Shown here: piece after piece, positions 33,801 through 46,644 of the stretch
How the letters are laid out: each line of letters begins with the position of its first letter
Numbering within the stretch: the stretch's first letter is position 1
NCBI GenBank assembly: GCA_005281725.1
Contig: SSBO01000001.1
Span: 5,564,399 to 5,628,398 of the forward strand
DNA from: Wuchereria bancrofti
Taxonomy: Eukaryota; Nematoda; Chromadorea; Rhabditida; Onchocercidae
Reading direction: 5' to 3'
Length of the DNA stretch: 64,000 bases
The notes under the pieces: model-generated
Told to the model about the DNA's origin: nothing
Database searches by the model: none
Seen by the model: the letters and a program-made list of their open reading frames with translations, nothing else
Program-made: the position numbers and the translations under genes

Positions 33801-36800
33801 TTATGTCGATAAGAAGGATTCCATTCTGGACACAACAATTGGCGCAGTTATTGATGATAGGTAAGAAATTTCTGGCAGTGTCTTAAAAAGTAACTGAAAG
33901 TTCTCAGTCTGTCTAGTTTTTCGTTTTTCAGTGTCTTCATTTGTGTTAAGTGTAAAGGTCTTCATCTTGGTGACCGAAATACACTAAAACATCTTCGGAT
34001 TTGTATGCAGAAGGACGTTGAATCTCCGGACCCGGAAAAATATTTTGACCTGATGGACAGCAAAATTGTTAGTGATGGTGTACTCAGTTTATTCATTTCA
34101 CCAGCTATCTTATCGTTCAATAGGAGAAATTAAAATCTTCGTCTTTTAAAAATATTGTTTGTTTACTCTAGGTTATCCGGTTAACTCAATCATGTTGTTC
34201 TCCAAATGGCAGAATTAGTTGTCCGGAGTGTGAAGTGACGTCCTGTTCAATTGCTAGCTTACGACGACACCTGGCTCTACATCATGGCATTTTTGCATAT
34301 TATAATATTCCAGGTTGATTGTCTTCCAAAGATTAATTCTGCAGTCGCATAAATGGCGTTCTGTGTGTTTATCTAAAATTTCTAATTGTAGAAACTCATA
34401 AAGCTGTTGGCATCATGGAATACATCCCATCGAAAACTACTAAATATACAAAACTTGATATTGCCACAAGGATAAATCTAGAGTTGAATTTAACGCCAAC
34501 AGGCGATTTTAAGCTGCGACACCGAAGGCCTCGATCACCTATAACCAGTGGTATAATTCATTAGAATTGTTTGGGGAAGCAGAAATTTTTTTTTTTTCAA
34601 AATATTAATCGGTTATTCCGCCGAAGTATCAATTTGAACACTGTTTATATTCATAATAATTTGTAGGTCCTTTCATTACAAAAGCAAAAGTTAGAAGTGG
34701 TTTTTAAAGTCCTTGAAAAATTTTTGTAAGGTTCGGAAATAAAAGTCATGAAATTGCACTGAAATCTTGATTCATCCCACCTTTATAATTTCCAAATTTC
34801 CATTACAGGAAACAATGCATTGCTAGTTACTTCCAGTTTCCGTGCGACAGAAAACCTTCAAGTATGATTTTAGTAGATTTTACATTTTGTACGCTGTAAG
34901 CTGAAGGTATGGTAATAGATATTGGTATTACTAAGTGAAATTTAATTGAGAAAAATCGAATTTTATTGATTTTCGTCTTGTTCAGGCAGCTCCAGTGTCA
35001 TCTGAAGCGCGACCAACTTTAATGCACACTTTCTTGGAGACACCAGAAAATTCAACAGTGATGGGAAAATTTACTTGTATAGTCTGCTTTGTAAGTTTAC
35101 CAGTTTCAGTATCTTATTTAAGTAATAGAAAATATTAGTACTTTTTTATGTGCATCCTGGCTAATAGTGGACAGGTTTTTTAAGGAAGACATGTACACTG
35201 TAGCAACGTGACTTAACTTTTTTCGGGAATGCCTTTACTTCCCTCTTTTTTTGATCACAATATCCATTTTGTTTCGCGAACTTTTTAAAGAATATATAAG
35301 AATGCTGAAGAAATGAAAGAATTTTTTGTAGCGAAATCCTATCGTCGTAGCAAAGGTTGATGTTTAGATAGAGTCCCATAATTGCTTCTCCATTGCATTT
35401 GGTGAAAGTTTGAGAAATTTGGGACCAATAGATCATTTCTGACGAACTTACCTTCTAAGTTAATTTGTGATGTTTTAAAATATTCGCACATAGTCGTTAC
35501 GTTGTTCTTTTGAAGCTACTGTAACTACGAGTCGCAGAAATATGTGTTCTTTCTTTTAGTTTCGCTGTTTTAAGAAAGCTTATAGTGTGGGAAATCTATA
35601 CGTCAACGAAATGTATATTGTTGTTTAAGGCAGCTATCGATTCATCCCTGCAGTTGGCAAATCATTTCGTTCGATCCCATCTGTACGTGTGTTCTGAATG
35701 TGGAAGTGGTTTTGTTGCAAAGCAGTGCCTTTTGTCTCATTTGGCTGTTTGTCAAAAGTGGCCTCGAAAATGTATAATTTTATGTTCACTACTTCATTTG
35801 AGTTCTGAGTTCCGCGTGCTTTGTTGCAGAATTCAGAAAACTTTGATACATTCACTTACGAAGACTCTTATAATATTAATTGTCTTTTAGGTTCGAATGG
35901 AAAGTTCTATCCACGTTGCCCAATTTGTAGCTTCCTTTTACTCACTCCCGAGCGCTACTTCTATCATTTATTGCATTTCCATAAAACAAGCATATATATC
36001 AATCAGAAAAACCAACAGGTAACAATCGTCTGATTTATTATGCGTATAGTTCTATTTCTAGAAAAAGATTTGCATTTTCTAAAAGTTCAGAAGTTTGAAA
36101 ACAGCTAACAATTAGAAAACTGAAACTCCTCATAGGAGTTAATTGGTCTTGACACCTCTCCTGCTTTGAGGAACTATTTTACTTGCATTTTATTTCAAAA
36201 GGATGTACAGTCAATCATTTTATTGGGAAACGCAATAGATTTCTGTACATTTGAAGTGATGTAATATACTTTTCGCTAAATTGTTTTTTGTTAGATATTT
36301 TTTTAAAGATAAGTCCGATGTTTATTTGGAAAAAATTGTCCCTAGCAGATGCTGCGAAGTTGAGGAAGACAGTGGATAAACTGGTGAGTTTAATATATAA
36401 ATCTTCTTTCATTTGTTTTTCTCCGTTATTCTGCAGTTGTCCTTTATCTATTGGTTTACAGACAGTCAAAACTGGTGCTAATTTTGTAGCGGAAAATATG
36501 TTGTATTCATCCACTCTTCTGATGAGGAATACAAGTTATACAGAATCCGCTGTTACAGACGTAGGTTTAATGAAATTATTTACCATAGTTATGGTTGGAA
36601 TGAAGAATTCATGGCTGTAGAAGTTTTCGGAATTTTTCTTGGCTACGCTTTGTTTGATTTCCTCTAATTATTTTTAATTATACTAAATTTACACTAAAAT
36701 TCCGATTTATTAAAGTTTAACAGGACTCCGAATACCGAAAATATTGTCTTTGTCAAGTCTTTCAAGTAGAATTCAGTAAATATGTTTTCCTGAATTTTTC

Positions 36801-39800
36801 AGAAGTTTTTATGTGCTCTTTGCGAACTGGATTTCCCAAACCAAGCAGAATGCGATATTCATCTAAAGGAACATTCGGAACAGTGGAGCTGTTGTCCTGT
36901 TTGTATGTACTTCAGGAATCACTATCCAATTCATACCGCCGGCGAACTTTTCGAACACTTGTTGTGTAAACACACAGTTAAATCACTTCAACCAAAAGTA
37001 AATGCTAAAAATTTTCTTTTCAGTTCGGCATGATTATGTCTCAGTAGGAAAGACATTTTACATATTTTTCTATAAGTTTCATGTTTTCTTAGTTTCATAT
37101 TCTTTTTTCTTGTCATAACTTGAAATATTGGGATTTAAATTAAATAACTTACTGCAATTTGTCAACCATATTATTTTATGTCGTAAATTCGGCAAATTTT
37201 ATTAAAATAGGAAATTATTGTCACCACTCACGTGCTCGAAGCAAGGCTCTCTTCTTACTGGTTGTAAGAAGGCAATTTCTTTTACTTTCCACTTCATGAA
37301 GTTTTGTAGGGTTTTGAAAATCTGCAGCTACATTGAGTTTTGACATAATCTATAATATGCAAACAGTATTGTATATTAACGAAAGTCACACTTAGATCTT
37401 TCATCAGATTCAAGCATGTTGCTTAATTTTTGGAAATTTTAATTTTTTATGGATGAAGAAAATTTTATTTCAGGGTGTGAAAATAGTGTGCAGTCTCTGT
37501 CAGAGTTTATCTTCCTGTGAATCATCTGCGCCATTATCAATCAAGCACTGCGAGGAACAGATGATCCGGCATATTTTGTACGCGTGCAGTGGTACCCAGA
37601 TATGCTTTCTTTGCAATGATGGCACTGTGTATTCACCTGAGAAACTGAAGAAACATCGTGTTAGTGAACATCGCATGATTTTTGAAAGGTCAGTTCACTG
37701 GGAAATTTTTTTTTAATAACTTTTTATATTGGAATAAAATTGATTAATTTCTTCTGATTTGGCGCATGTAATATATGTTGAATCTGATTTTTAATTATGT
37801 AAACTTTTAGTGATTCTTGTTCTACTGAATTGTTTAATACAATTTTTTGACGCTTCATTATCTTCGTTTGAGAACCGAACGATATTAAATTTTTTGTTAA
37901 AGACTTAGTTTTGATTCTTCAATTCAGGTTTGGATGTTCGAAGTGTTTTCGAAGATTCTACACCTGCGGTACATTTAGAAAGCATTCCTGCAGTGTGTTG
38001 TTAAAATGTTCATGTGGAATTAATGCGCTATTCACAGAAGAAGAATTCGAAAAACATTTTGAAATCCACTTGAATTCGATGAAAGACTTTTGTCTTCTTT
38101 GCAATAAATACTTGTTTTCGGTAATTTATATTTTTTAAAGAATTTTAAATGTTGTACGAATATATCGCTGTTTGTAGATATTCCAATTAAAGAAAAGTTT
38201 TCTAGGAGAAATGCAATAAGATTTATAGGAATTCAACGCTTTTTTGATAATATGAAGTTTGTTTTCAAGAAGGATCAACTTTTTTCCCATGTGATGTCGC
38301 ATCGGATTACCATAAACGGTAAAAGGCAGTTGGTTCGGCACAGTACGCCTGAAAATACGTTGTCGTTTCCCACGTCGAATATCACTATGCATAGTAAAAT
38401 GAACATAAATGAGCCGTCTAAAGAAGTAATTTTTAGAGAAAATGTTATAGAAATTATATGAATTTAATGTTTAAACTGAGTCAAATTTCTTTTTAACAGT
38501 GACAGCGTTTTGTTGGGTTTTACATAGTGTGAAAGTCTAGTTTAAGAATTTTCATTCCAGTTATGGTTGCTGGCTTTTTCAAGAATTTCACCTCGATGAC
38601 TTGTGTCTTCCAAACAAAATTAAGATGTAATCTAAATGGGATTTTTGAAATTATTAGCACTGAATTAAACATGAACATTTTTCTATTATCTCTTTTCAGT
38701 GGTAAAAGAAGTTAAATCACTTGGGTCAATAATTTATTTTTGCAGCATAGTGGTACTGGATTTCTATTTGGAAAAGTGAAAGTGAGCAATGATGACGATG
38801 GAATCAAATTGTTAGGATTCGAATGTCGTACTAATGATGTAAGCGGAAATGATAATAACGATTGGAGGAAATATGGTGAATCATTTCTTTGTAAAAATAT
38901 ATTAGTCTTATCTTGCCTAGTATATTTTCCATTTTCCAAGTCTATTATTTAAATTGATCTATTGTTTCTTATTCTAAATAGAAATTATAAGTTTAATTAT
39001 TGAGTCAAATTTCTGCTTTTTAGCAGTGTTTTATCATAGTGATGTATTAATCTACATGAAAATTTTTTTTGACTTCTAATATATTGAAGTGAAGCTCAGT
39101 TTAGAAATTTTCATTTTAATTTTAAATAACATTGGCTTTTTTGAGGTTGCAAGGATTGCATCCCGGTGATCTTGTATCTTCCAGGAAAGATTAAGATATC
39201 TAGAATCAAATTCTTGAAATTTAGCACTGAAATACATAAACATGGAGCTATAATTTTTTTTTTCCGGATCATATCTCTCCGGATATTAAGTTCTCTGTAC
39301 CTACTTTCAGAAATAATGAAACAGTCGATTTTAAAAATGTGCGGAATAAAAATCAATAAACTATAATATTTTCTTTCTGGAAACTAATACACCATTAAGC
39401 TTTTAATTTTTATTAAAATTTTATTAGCTGATGATAACGATGTGATATTCATGGCGGAAACTGTCCCAGCTAATTTCATGACTAACGTTCGGTCAGAAAC
39501 CGATGCTGTTATCGAGTCAGTACCTTCATTTGGTACGAATCCTATGGGAACTACGACATCTACTCCGACTGTTAAAATCCCAACTAGTTAGCGCAATTAG
39601 TTTTCAATTTGTTTTGAAAATTAACATTTTCTCTGTGTTTTAACATTCAAGACGTGTTCTAACAAAGTCTCATCGCTAATCTCCAACTTCAAAAAACTGT
39701 TTGAATTTACGAGAAGTAAATGGGATCCGAAATCAGCTGATTAAATATTCCAATAAACGAAGAAAATATTGAAACTGAGCTCCCTCCTTGAAAACAAGGG

Positions 39801-42800
39801 AAACAGTATATTGAAAAATTGATTGGGAATTCACAGTGATTTTATACAAATTTTAATCGACCGTTTTTGAAAAATCTGTTTTCCATCTAAAATTTTTTGA
39901 AACTTTCTTTCATGAAAATGGGTTAGTGGACAATAAATAATATCATGAAGAAAGTAATCGATGCAGTATTTTGTCTTTGTGGACTATTAAGAGTAACATT
40001 TTTGTAAACTGCTAGTTTTTTTTTTGTACACATAGTTATTGTTATACAAAAAAAAATCGAACCAATTCATTACAGATGAAATTACGTCTGATGAATCCGG
40101 ACTATCTACTGCAGTATTTGGTGGTGATACAGCTAACGTGACAACCGGCAGTATTGATTATCAGAATTCTACAACAAGAAATGAATGTGCAGTAGAAGTT
40201 ACAGAAAAAGGGACTACTGCAAAAATGTCGTATGTACCTACGAATGTTGATGAAGAGGACGATATATTAATCATCGATGAATTTAAAAATGTAAAGTCTC
40301 GATTTCTTAGTTTTATATATGGATCATTGGTAAGTAGTTTGCTGACTGCACAAGTAAGTTTCAATGTTAGAGACATTGTAGAAAATATTTTTTTTTAATC
40401 AAATAGAAAACATTTTCAATCACTAGACGTGATGCTGCCTGTGTTGAAGTGACGAACGACTTCAGTTAAATTTTATGAATTACATGAAAAATGTCAAGTT
40501 TTGAAGATTTTTATAAATCTTCAGCGACGGTGTCAAAATTGCTGTTTTAGGAAAGTCTTGATATCGATGAAGTTTTAAATGAAGGAAAAATGCTTGTAGG
40601 CAAAATTGGTGATCCAGATTTGGAGGTTATTGAAACCGCTAAAAGGTTCCTGTTCTTTTTATTAAAATAAAAAAAATAAAATAAATTTTTTATTTTTGAA
40701 AATTTTTTATCTCTGGTGAGTGAGAAAAGTGCTGTTTGATCAGTTGAGATGCATTGCATGTATTCTGTAAATATGATTATTTTTTCGACTGAAGATAGGC
40801 ATTAATTACCCAGTAAGTGGTGATTTTAGGTATCTTGATTTTGTTATTTAGTTTGTTGGTATGCCTAAATTGGCTTACTTAAGCTTCGTTTACTGATAGC
40901 GTAAAGTTGCTTTTCCTTTCGTATTGTATTTGGATATGTAAGTTTAATACACATTAACTCCCATATTATGTTCAGTTGAGGCCTGACTTTTCTGTAAATT
41001 ATTGGTTTGTAGATACCTGAAATTTTAGACACGGTGGGCATCGTGAGATTTTAAAACGTGAAACGAAGTTCCACTGTAGTCAGTGCACCGAGAAGTTTCT
41101 TACAAGAGCTTCTTTGATGATACACAAAGAGACTCACAGATATGATGCCGGTCAAACGATCGAAGCGGTTTGTTGGCTTTAAGTAGCAAATTCACAGTTA
41201 GGGATTTGATGCTGAACTCCTTATAATTTTGCTTAATTTATTTTTCAAAGTTTAATCTTAGGTCTATGGAATCCCTATTGAAACGACTTTATACATATGT
41301 CGTCTGTGTTGTTTGGCATATGAATCGCAAGTAGTATATCAGATGCATATGCGCACCCATGGCATGTTGCAAAATTGTGGACGATGTTCTGCAGTAGCAT
41401 TTAACGAGGAACAAATGAAAAATCATCAAGGCCAACACGTGCCATCTACTAATAGACAACAAGTGGTTTATGTTTGTTCGAGATGTGTGGCTACTTATTC
41501 AACGGTTATATCTGAACCGGTTTTGTTTGAAAATGATAATTTACGATGCTGAATTTTTCAAAAAATTCTCTTATCATATGAATGGTTTTATAGGATGGAT
41601 GAGGTGAGGAGAGAAAGATTGAGCAGTTTGTTAGATGAGTTAATTTTAACCATTTCACACTATTTTTAGTCTATATTTTCAGGACGAACGTTTGTATCAC
41701 CATATGTTTAGCTCTCATGCACAGGCTATACTTTATTTCTGTAAGAGTTGTGGACTGGCAAACACTAATGGGCGTGTTGTCTATGAACATATAATACGAA
41801 ATGGGTGCTCTTGGCGGGTGTGTTTTAAACTTCGGAAAGTTATCCGATTGCTAAAGAAAGCAATGCGCTATACTGAGCATTATATTGTAGTTGTAACAAT
41901 ATTTTTTTTTTTTGTTTTTGTTTCAGAATTTATCATCTGCACCAGAATTTGTGATTATGGGTTTTACGGCGGCATGTATATTCCATTATCAGCCAGCCAA
42001 TCCTATTCAGTATGAGAATAAAATGCATAATAATGAATTGCTTGTAGTTATTCCATCAGAGTGTATTCATCGGTCATTCTTGTCCCATCCAAATGACGTC
42101 ATTAGTATTACCTGCCCAAAATGTAATTCACTGGTCAGTTCATTTGCTGCATTAAACTGTAAGGATAAGTCTTGTTATCTACTTACTTTGCATTTTGCTT
42201 TGACTTCGATGAATAAAAAAGATTATCACCTGAATTCCTTTTGGGTTTTTAGTCTTATAAATTTTTAGATGAGTTTTTTGCGACTCCAAGCAGAAAATCC
42301 GAGATTCACTGCGAATTTGCCGGTTCGTTTCATGCACTTTTAATTGAGTAAATGCTTTAAATGTTAGGGGAGTTCAGCTTTATCTATTTCATATACCAAA
42401 TTTAAAAGCTAAACACGTCAAATCTTGACGCATGAAATCAATATTCATATATTTCACCGTTGATACATCTAGCGTACTCTGAATCATGCTGCGGATGACA
42501 ACGATGCCATCATGTTGACGATGCTAAATATTTGGAGAATGGAAGACATCGACCAGCAAACTAGCGCCGCTAACATGCGAAACGAACAGACGCCTACTTC
42601 AGTCAGTTTCCCTAGTACTTCAGTCAGCATTATGCACGTTATCGCAAGTTACCGTACCGTCTGATAACTCGGCACATATTGCAAGAAATTTTATATCACT
42701 ACCAGCTTACTCTTTATCGAGTTTGCGTCTCCCAAACATTAGTAATTATATACTGTCTGCTACTAAAATCTTACATTTTTGCAAAGACCACAGAATTAAG

Positions 42801-45800
42801 ATTCATATGCTCAGTTCCTGAAGGTTTTGAAATGTAAGAAATCATATTTTCTTTTTTCATGAGGTGTAATATTTCAGCGGTCAGGAGGAGCGACGAGTAA
42901 CATCAGCATTAGGCAACCGCCGTCTCAGATTTCTTGGGTTCCAGCTCGTCAGTCGTTGACAGCATCCTCTTCGTTCCCTTCATCACCACTACAAATTGTT
43001 GTGAGTGAACTATTTGTAGTTTTAAAAACGACACATACAATTCATCGCTGGAAAACCATTAAAATATGCCTTATTTACCAACTGATCCTATAAATGTCTT
43101 TTCCCAAAAAATTTCAGGAAATTCTGAGCGATGATTCGTGAATTTCATTGTTAAATTTTCACGTTATTTCAAAAAAAAAATTTTTTTTTAGTTGAGAGTT
43201 TTTCTACTCTTGACTTTTAGGCCAGTCGGACATCAAGAGCAGTAAACGGTACAACTCTTCGATTAAATAACAGGGTAGCTCTTCAGCTCTTCGATTAAAT
43301 AATGGGATAGATATTTGTAAAAAGATTTGAATGTTGCAGCACTTGATCTTTATAAAGTTTTGGGAAAGATAAATTTCTGTTCCGGAATATTTTAGGGTAC
43401 GGAATATTCGTGCTTTCCTGAAGCGACTACGCCCACAACACATCCGTCTGCATTATCCATCTGTAAGCAAACAGGGCTCGAATCATCGTCACCATTTCCG
43501 AAAACACCACCTTATTTGCAGGTAACTTAACCTTTTGTATCTTTATATTGAGGATAGACTTGTATATTAAAAGCTGTGCATTTGTCGGTTTAGCCGTACC
43601 GCGGTGTGCTTGAAGCAGTTGGCCTAACAGTTGGCACTCAAATGGTCACCCGAGACTATATTATGAAGAATGCTGAAGGTGAATACTTCTGTGCTAGATC
43701 AGAATGCGCTAATGTGCGAATCGAAAAGATTACCAGTGGACGTGTGCATAATTTGCGTCATAATCCACAGAATGTTTTTTTTTGCTTGGAATGTGGTAGT
43801 GCATTTCCATTCGAAAATCTCATTGTAAAGCATATGGTCGAATTCCACCATCAAAAACAGAGTTAGCACCATTTGTTCTTTTTTGTATATACTTTTTCGG
43901 TTTGTTTAATTATAGAATCGGTCCTTTCCTAGATAATTGTTAAGTTGACAATTATTTGAAATGTAGGAACTGTATGGACTAAAATCTAGATTTCTAATGC
44001 GGTTATTAGCGTGATATTGTCGATTCAAATGGTGTGAAAGATTGATATGTTGTGCTAAAATAATCATTCAGATTGACAGGAACTTTTCAGTTAAACCAAA
44101 TTACATATTTAAAATTTCAGAAATGATTATTTATTTGGTTTTATTTGCAGCACCATCACTAAGTTTGCGCTGTCCGTTATGTCCGGAAATCCTTCCATTT
44201 ACGCAGATAGAGCTTTTTAGGAAACATATGGCCGAGTCATCAGTGCACTCAACTGCTACTCATTTTTTCAATTACAAACAGAGGTTTTTTATGTTTCCTT
44301 TTTTTGAAATTTATAACTCATGGCTCAAAATTAACGTAGTCTCTGATGTGCTAAAACAATATTCTGAATGTTGGAGTGGTTTGGAACGGAATTTTTTTCT
44401 TTGCTGTTGCAGTTTAGTGATTCTTTCATCTTATCGATAGGATCTAACTTGCCTTTTACTTTGTATATTTTAAATCTTCCTTTTCAGATGCAAACTACGT
44501 TTTCATTCAATAGAAGCACGACTGCGACATGACCTCGAACATCGTGCAACGAAAAATGCGTAACTTTTTGTCATTTGAAAAGTATTTCTCATCCGTCGTA
44601 TTTTAAAAATGTGTAAAAGGATACTTGTCTGGGTTCCAGGCTAATCAACTTGCAAACTTGCGTCAGTAAGAATTAGTGGGTCAGAATTTTAGAAATTGAA
44701 GCGCGACATAAGCGTTAGATTTGTGTTTTGGTAGTGTTAGCTTATTTCAGTATTTACGTATAAATTGGTGTGATGAAAAGATGGAATCATTTTTGGGTTC
44801 TTTTCATGTTTAGGCCATGTTGTTTTGTATGTGGAACGAGCCGAAACTGGTGGTTTAGCCCGGCACGAATTAACTTCCCATATATTGATCATTCATATAT
44901 TCATGCGTTTTCTCTTTGGGGTATGTGTCGAGAATGCGGTTTATGTTACCCAAACGAATTAAAGGTTTATTCTGTTGTTATTGTTTTTAAAGTCCAAAAT
45001 CCTTGCAAAATTTTGAAGAATGGTGTAAAACAGCTGATATTTTAAAAAAGATATGAGGATTCTATACAGGCTTTCAACAAATATTTTTTTGCATCATAAC
45101 TGCTCATATAACAGCATTTTGACAAAGTAGCAGTTTAAAGTATCACTTTAACTTTGAGCAAAGAGTTTCCAAATGGTAGGGTTTAAAAAAAAGAAAAAAA
45201 CCTTTTGCGAAAACTGTTCATGTATTTCTCTCACGATGAGCTGTATTATGAAGTTGAAACAAATCGTAAGAATTGCATAGCGAATAATTTATTTCCTTAG
45301 TGCATTTTATTTTTCTGTTGCGAATTAGTTTATATTTAAATTTCTTTTTTAGAATCAGCAGTATTTTCATCATTTTAAAGAACAACATATGACCAAAGCA
45401 TTGAACACTTGGCATTGTAAAATATGCGATATAGAAATTGATAACTGTAACGTCCATCTACATCCGTTGCAACGACATTTTGTATGTTTTGATGTCTTTG
45501 TTCATTTTGCCATTGAAATTGAATTCCAAATTAGAGGATTTGGAATTTTGTGTGGACGGTCAAATTTTCTGTGGACAGCAAATTTTGCTTCAAATATTTC
45601 TCACGTTTCGGCAAATGAAGAGATTGCATCGCCTATCCAGATACCTTTTACTTCTCTGGGGTTTTTTCATTAACTTTATTTTCATAGAGCAGAGCATCTT
45701 TTGTATAGGAAAATTCTATGTGTTAAAAATGCTGAAAGTTTGATCAGTTCCATCCATTCTTTATATTATAGTAACAATATTTTGCGTATGGAGCATTTTA

Positions 45801-46009
45801 CAGTAGTAATCAAAGCTTGTCTGTTCTCGCTTTTGCTGATTTTCAAGAAAGTTACTAAGAAAAGTTGAGCTAAAAACGTCATACTTGAAGCTTTATTTTA
45901 GGTTATTGGCGTTAAGATAGACAGACGAAGACCGTACGCTGTTGAAACGAGTGATGCAGTGATGCGTGCCTTTCTAGGCTACTCAGTGCCGGATAATGCG
46001 AAGATTTAG
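27824..46009 (+). CDS. Giant C2H2 zinc-finger protein with HMG-like segment, LIN-13-like
   Basis: About 45 short exons with matching phases encode roughly 2,200 residues ending DNAKI-stop. The N-terminal exons (27824-27881, 29560-29709, 29818-30002) are polar and helical. An HMG-box-like segment follows, then about 30 C2H2 or C2HC fingers. Clear ones are LQCKFCSHKF..H....H (32750), ISCPECEVTS (34240), YVCSECGSGF (35690), FHCSQCTEKF (41070), VFFCLECGSAF (43780) and LRCPLCPEIL (44160). Linkers are acidic or Ser/Thr/Pro-rich (38760-40300, 42480-43520). C. elegans LIN-13, an HP1/Rb-pathway chromatin repressor of about 2,250 aa with some two dozen fingers and an LxCxE motif, is the best match in size and layout; POGZ-type proteins are an alternative. 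The 5' end and first ATG are unresolved. Orthology is inference; existence as one gene is well supported by splice phase. Confidence 0.72.
29818..30858 (+). other. HMG-box-like domain over three exons
   Basis: Exons 29818-30002, 30540-30621 and 30772-30858 join in phase. They give a stretch starting GGFRLYLRLITDAI and ending WSQLSDKERLTYEIVARHK, with a Lys/Arg-rich tail. The terminal pattern Trp-x2-Leu-Ser-Asp-x-Glu-Arg-x-x-Tyr-Glu is typical of HMG-box helix 2-3. The middle has an acidic Asp/Cys-rich insert. It could bind DNA non-specifically. The call rests on pattern only. Confidence 0.5.
32295..32309 (+). other. LxCxE motif (LICAE)
   Basis: In exon 32268-32387 the frame reads MHTLICAECNLQ. 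Leu-x-Cys-x-Glu is the pocket-binding motif for Rb-family proteins and is reported in C. elegans LIN-13. Here its Cys also looks like a zinc ligand of a degenerate finger, so the match may be chance. Confidence 0.35.
40246..40284 (+). other. Candidate SUMO-interaction motif
   Basis: The exon starting about 40075 ends with VDEEDDILIIDEF: an aliphatic core Ile-Leu-Ile-Ile flanked on both sides by acidic residues, the classical SIM layout. It sits in a finger-free, Thr/Ser-rich linker, where short linear motifs are usually accessible. Confidence 0.4.
43255..43310. repeat. Imperfect 32-base direct repeat in an intron
   Basis: CTCTTCGATTAAATAA occurs at 43255 and again at 43287, each followed by a similar GGGTAG/GGGATAG end. 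It lies in an intron of the zinc-finger gene. Confidence 0.7.
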
Positions 46010-46644
46010 AAATGAATTAGGGTGGCTTACGTTTCATCCTTTCATTAAGGATTTAAGTTTTTTCTAAATTTAAGATTTTGCTTTTTTTTGCTGTTATTGC
46101 AGTGAATGACCTTATTAATAATGTTATATTGATAGTACCTCATTTAGGTTATCCGTCATTCACTTTATTAATTTCTGCGTGTAGTAATATTATGTAGATA
46201 GTGAGATATATTAATTTATAAAATGGGTTCTGTAAAATCACTTCCATTTATGTGGAAAATTAGTGGAGGATTCGCCTTTTTTATTATTCTCTAGAAATTG
46301 ATTTTTTATTTGAGATTAAGTGAAACGTTTTACATGTCTTCGTATTATATTATTCCATTCGTTATTCTGGGAATTTACTTCTTGTAAAGTAGCGAGAATG
46401 TGATTTGGACTTTCCTGGTCCCTAGGAAAAGTGAACTCGAAAACACATCGAATAGTTTGCGAAAAGTGATAAACGTTATAGATATTCTTTAATGTCACAA
46501 ATTATTTCTTAGTTCTGGCGTTTATATGACGTAATCTGTAAAATTTTTCTGTCGTCTCATTGATCTCAAAACTTGTTATGATAGTTGCTTTTTCATGTAT
46601 TGTTTGCTCTTATTTTTTTGTTAATTTTGTGAATGTGAAACAGA

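Noticed and set aside
46316..46498. Reverse-strand frame ending IIRRHVKRFT-stop
   Set aside because: Looks coding but no acceptor or upstream exon could be joined to it; mentioned only as part of the uncertain 46.6-48 kb region.
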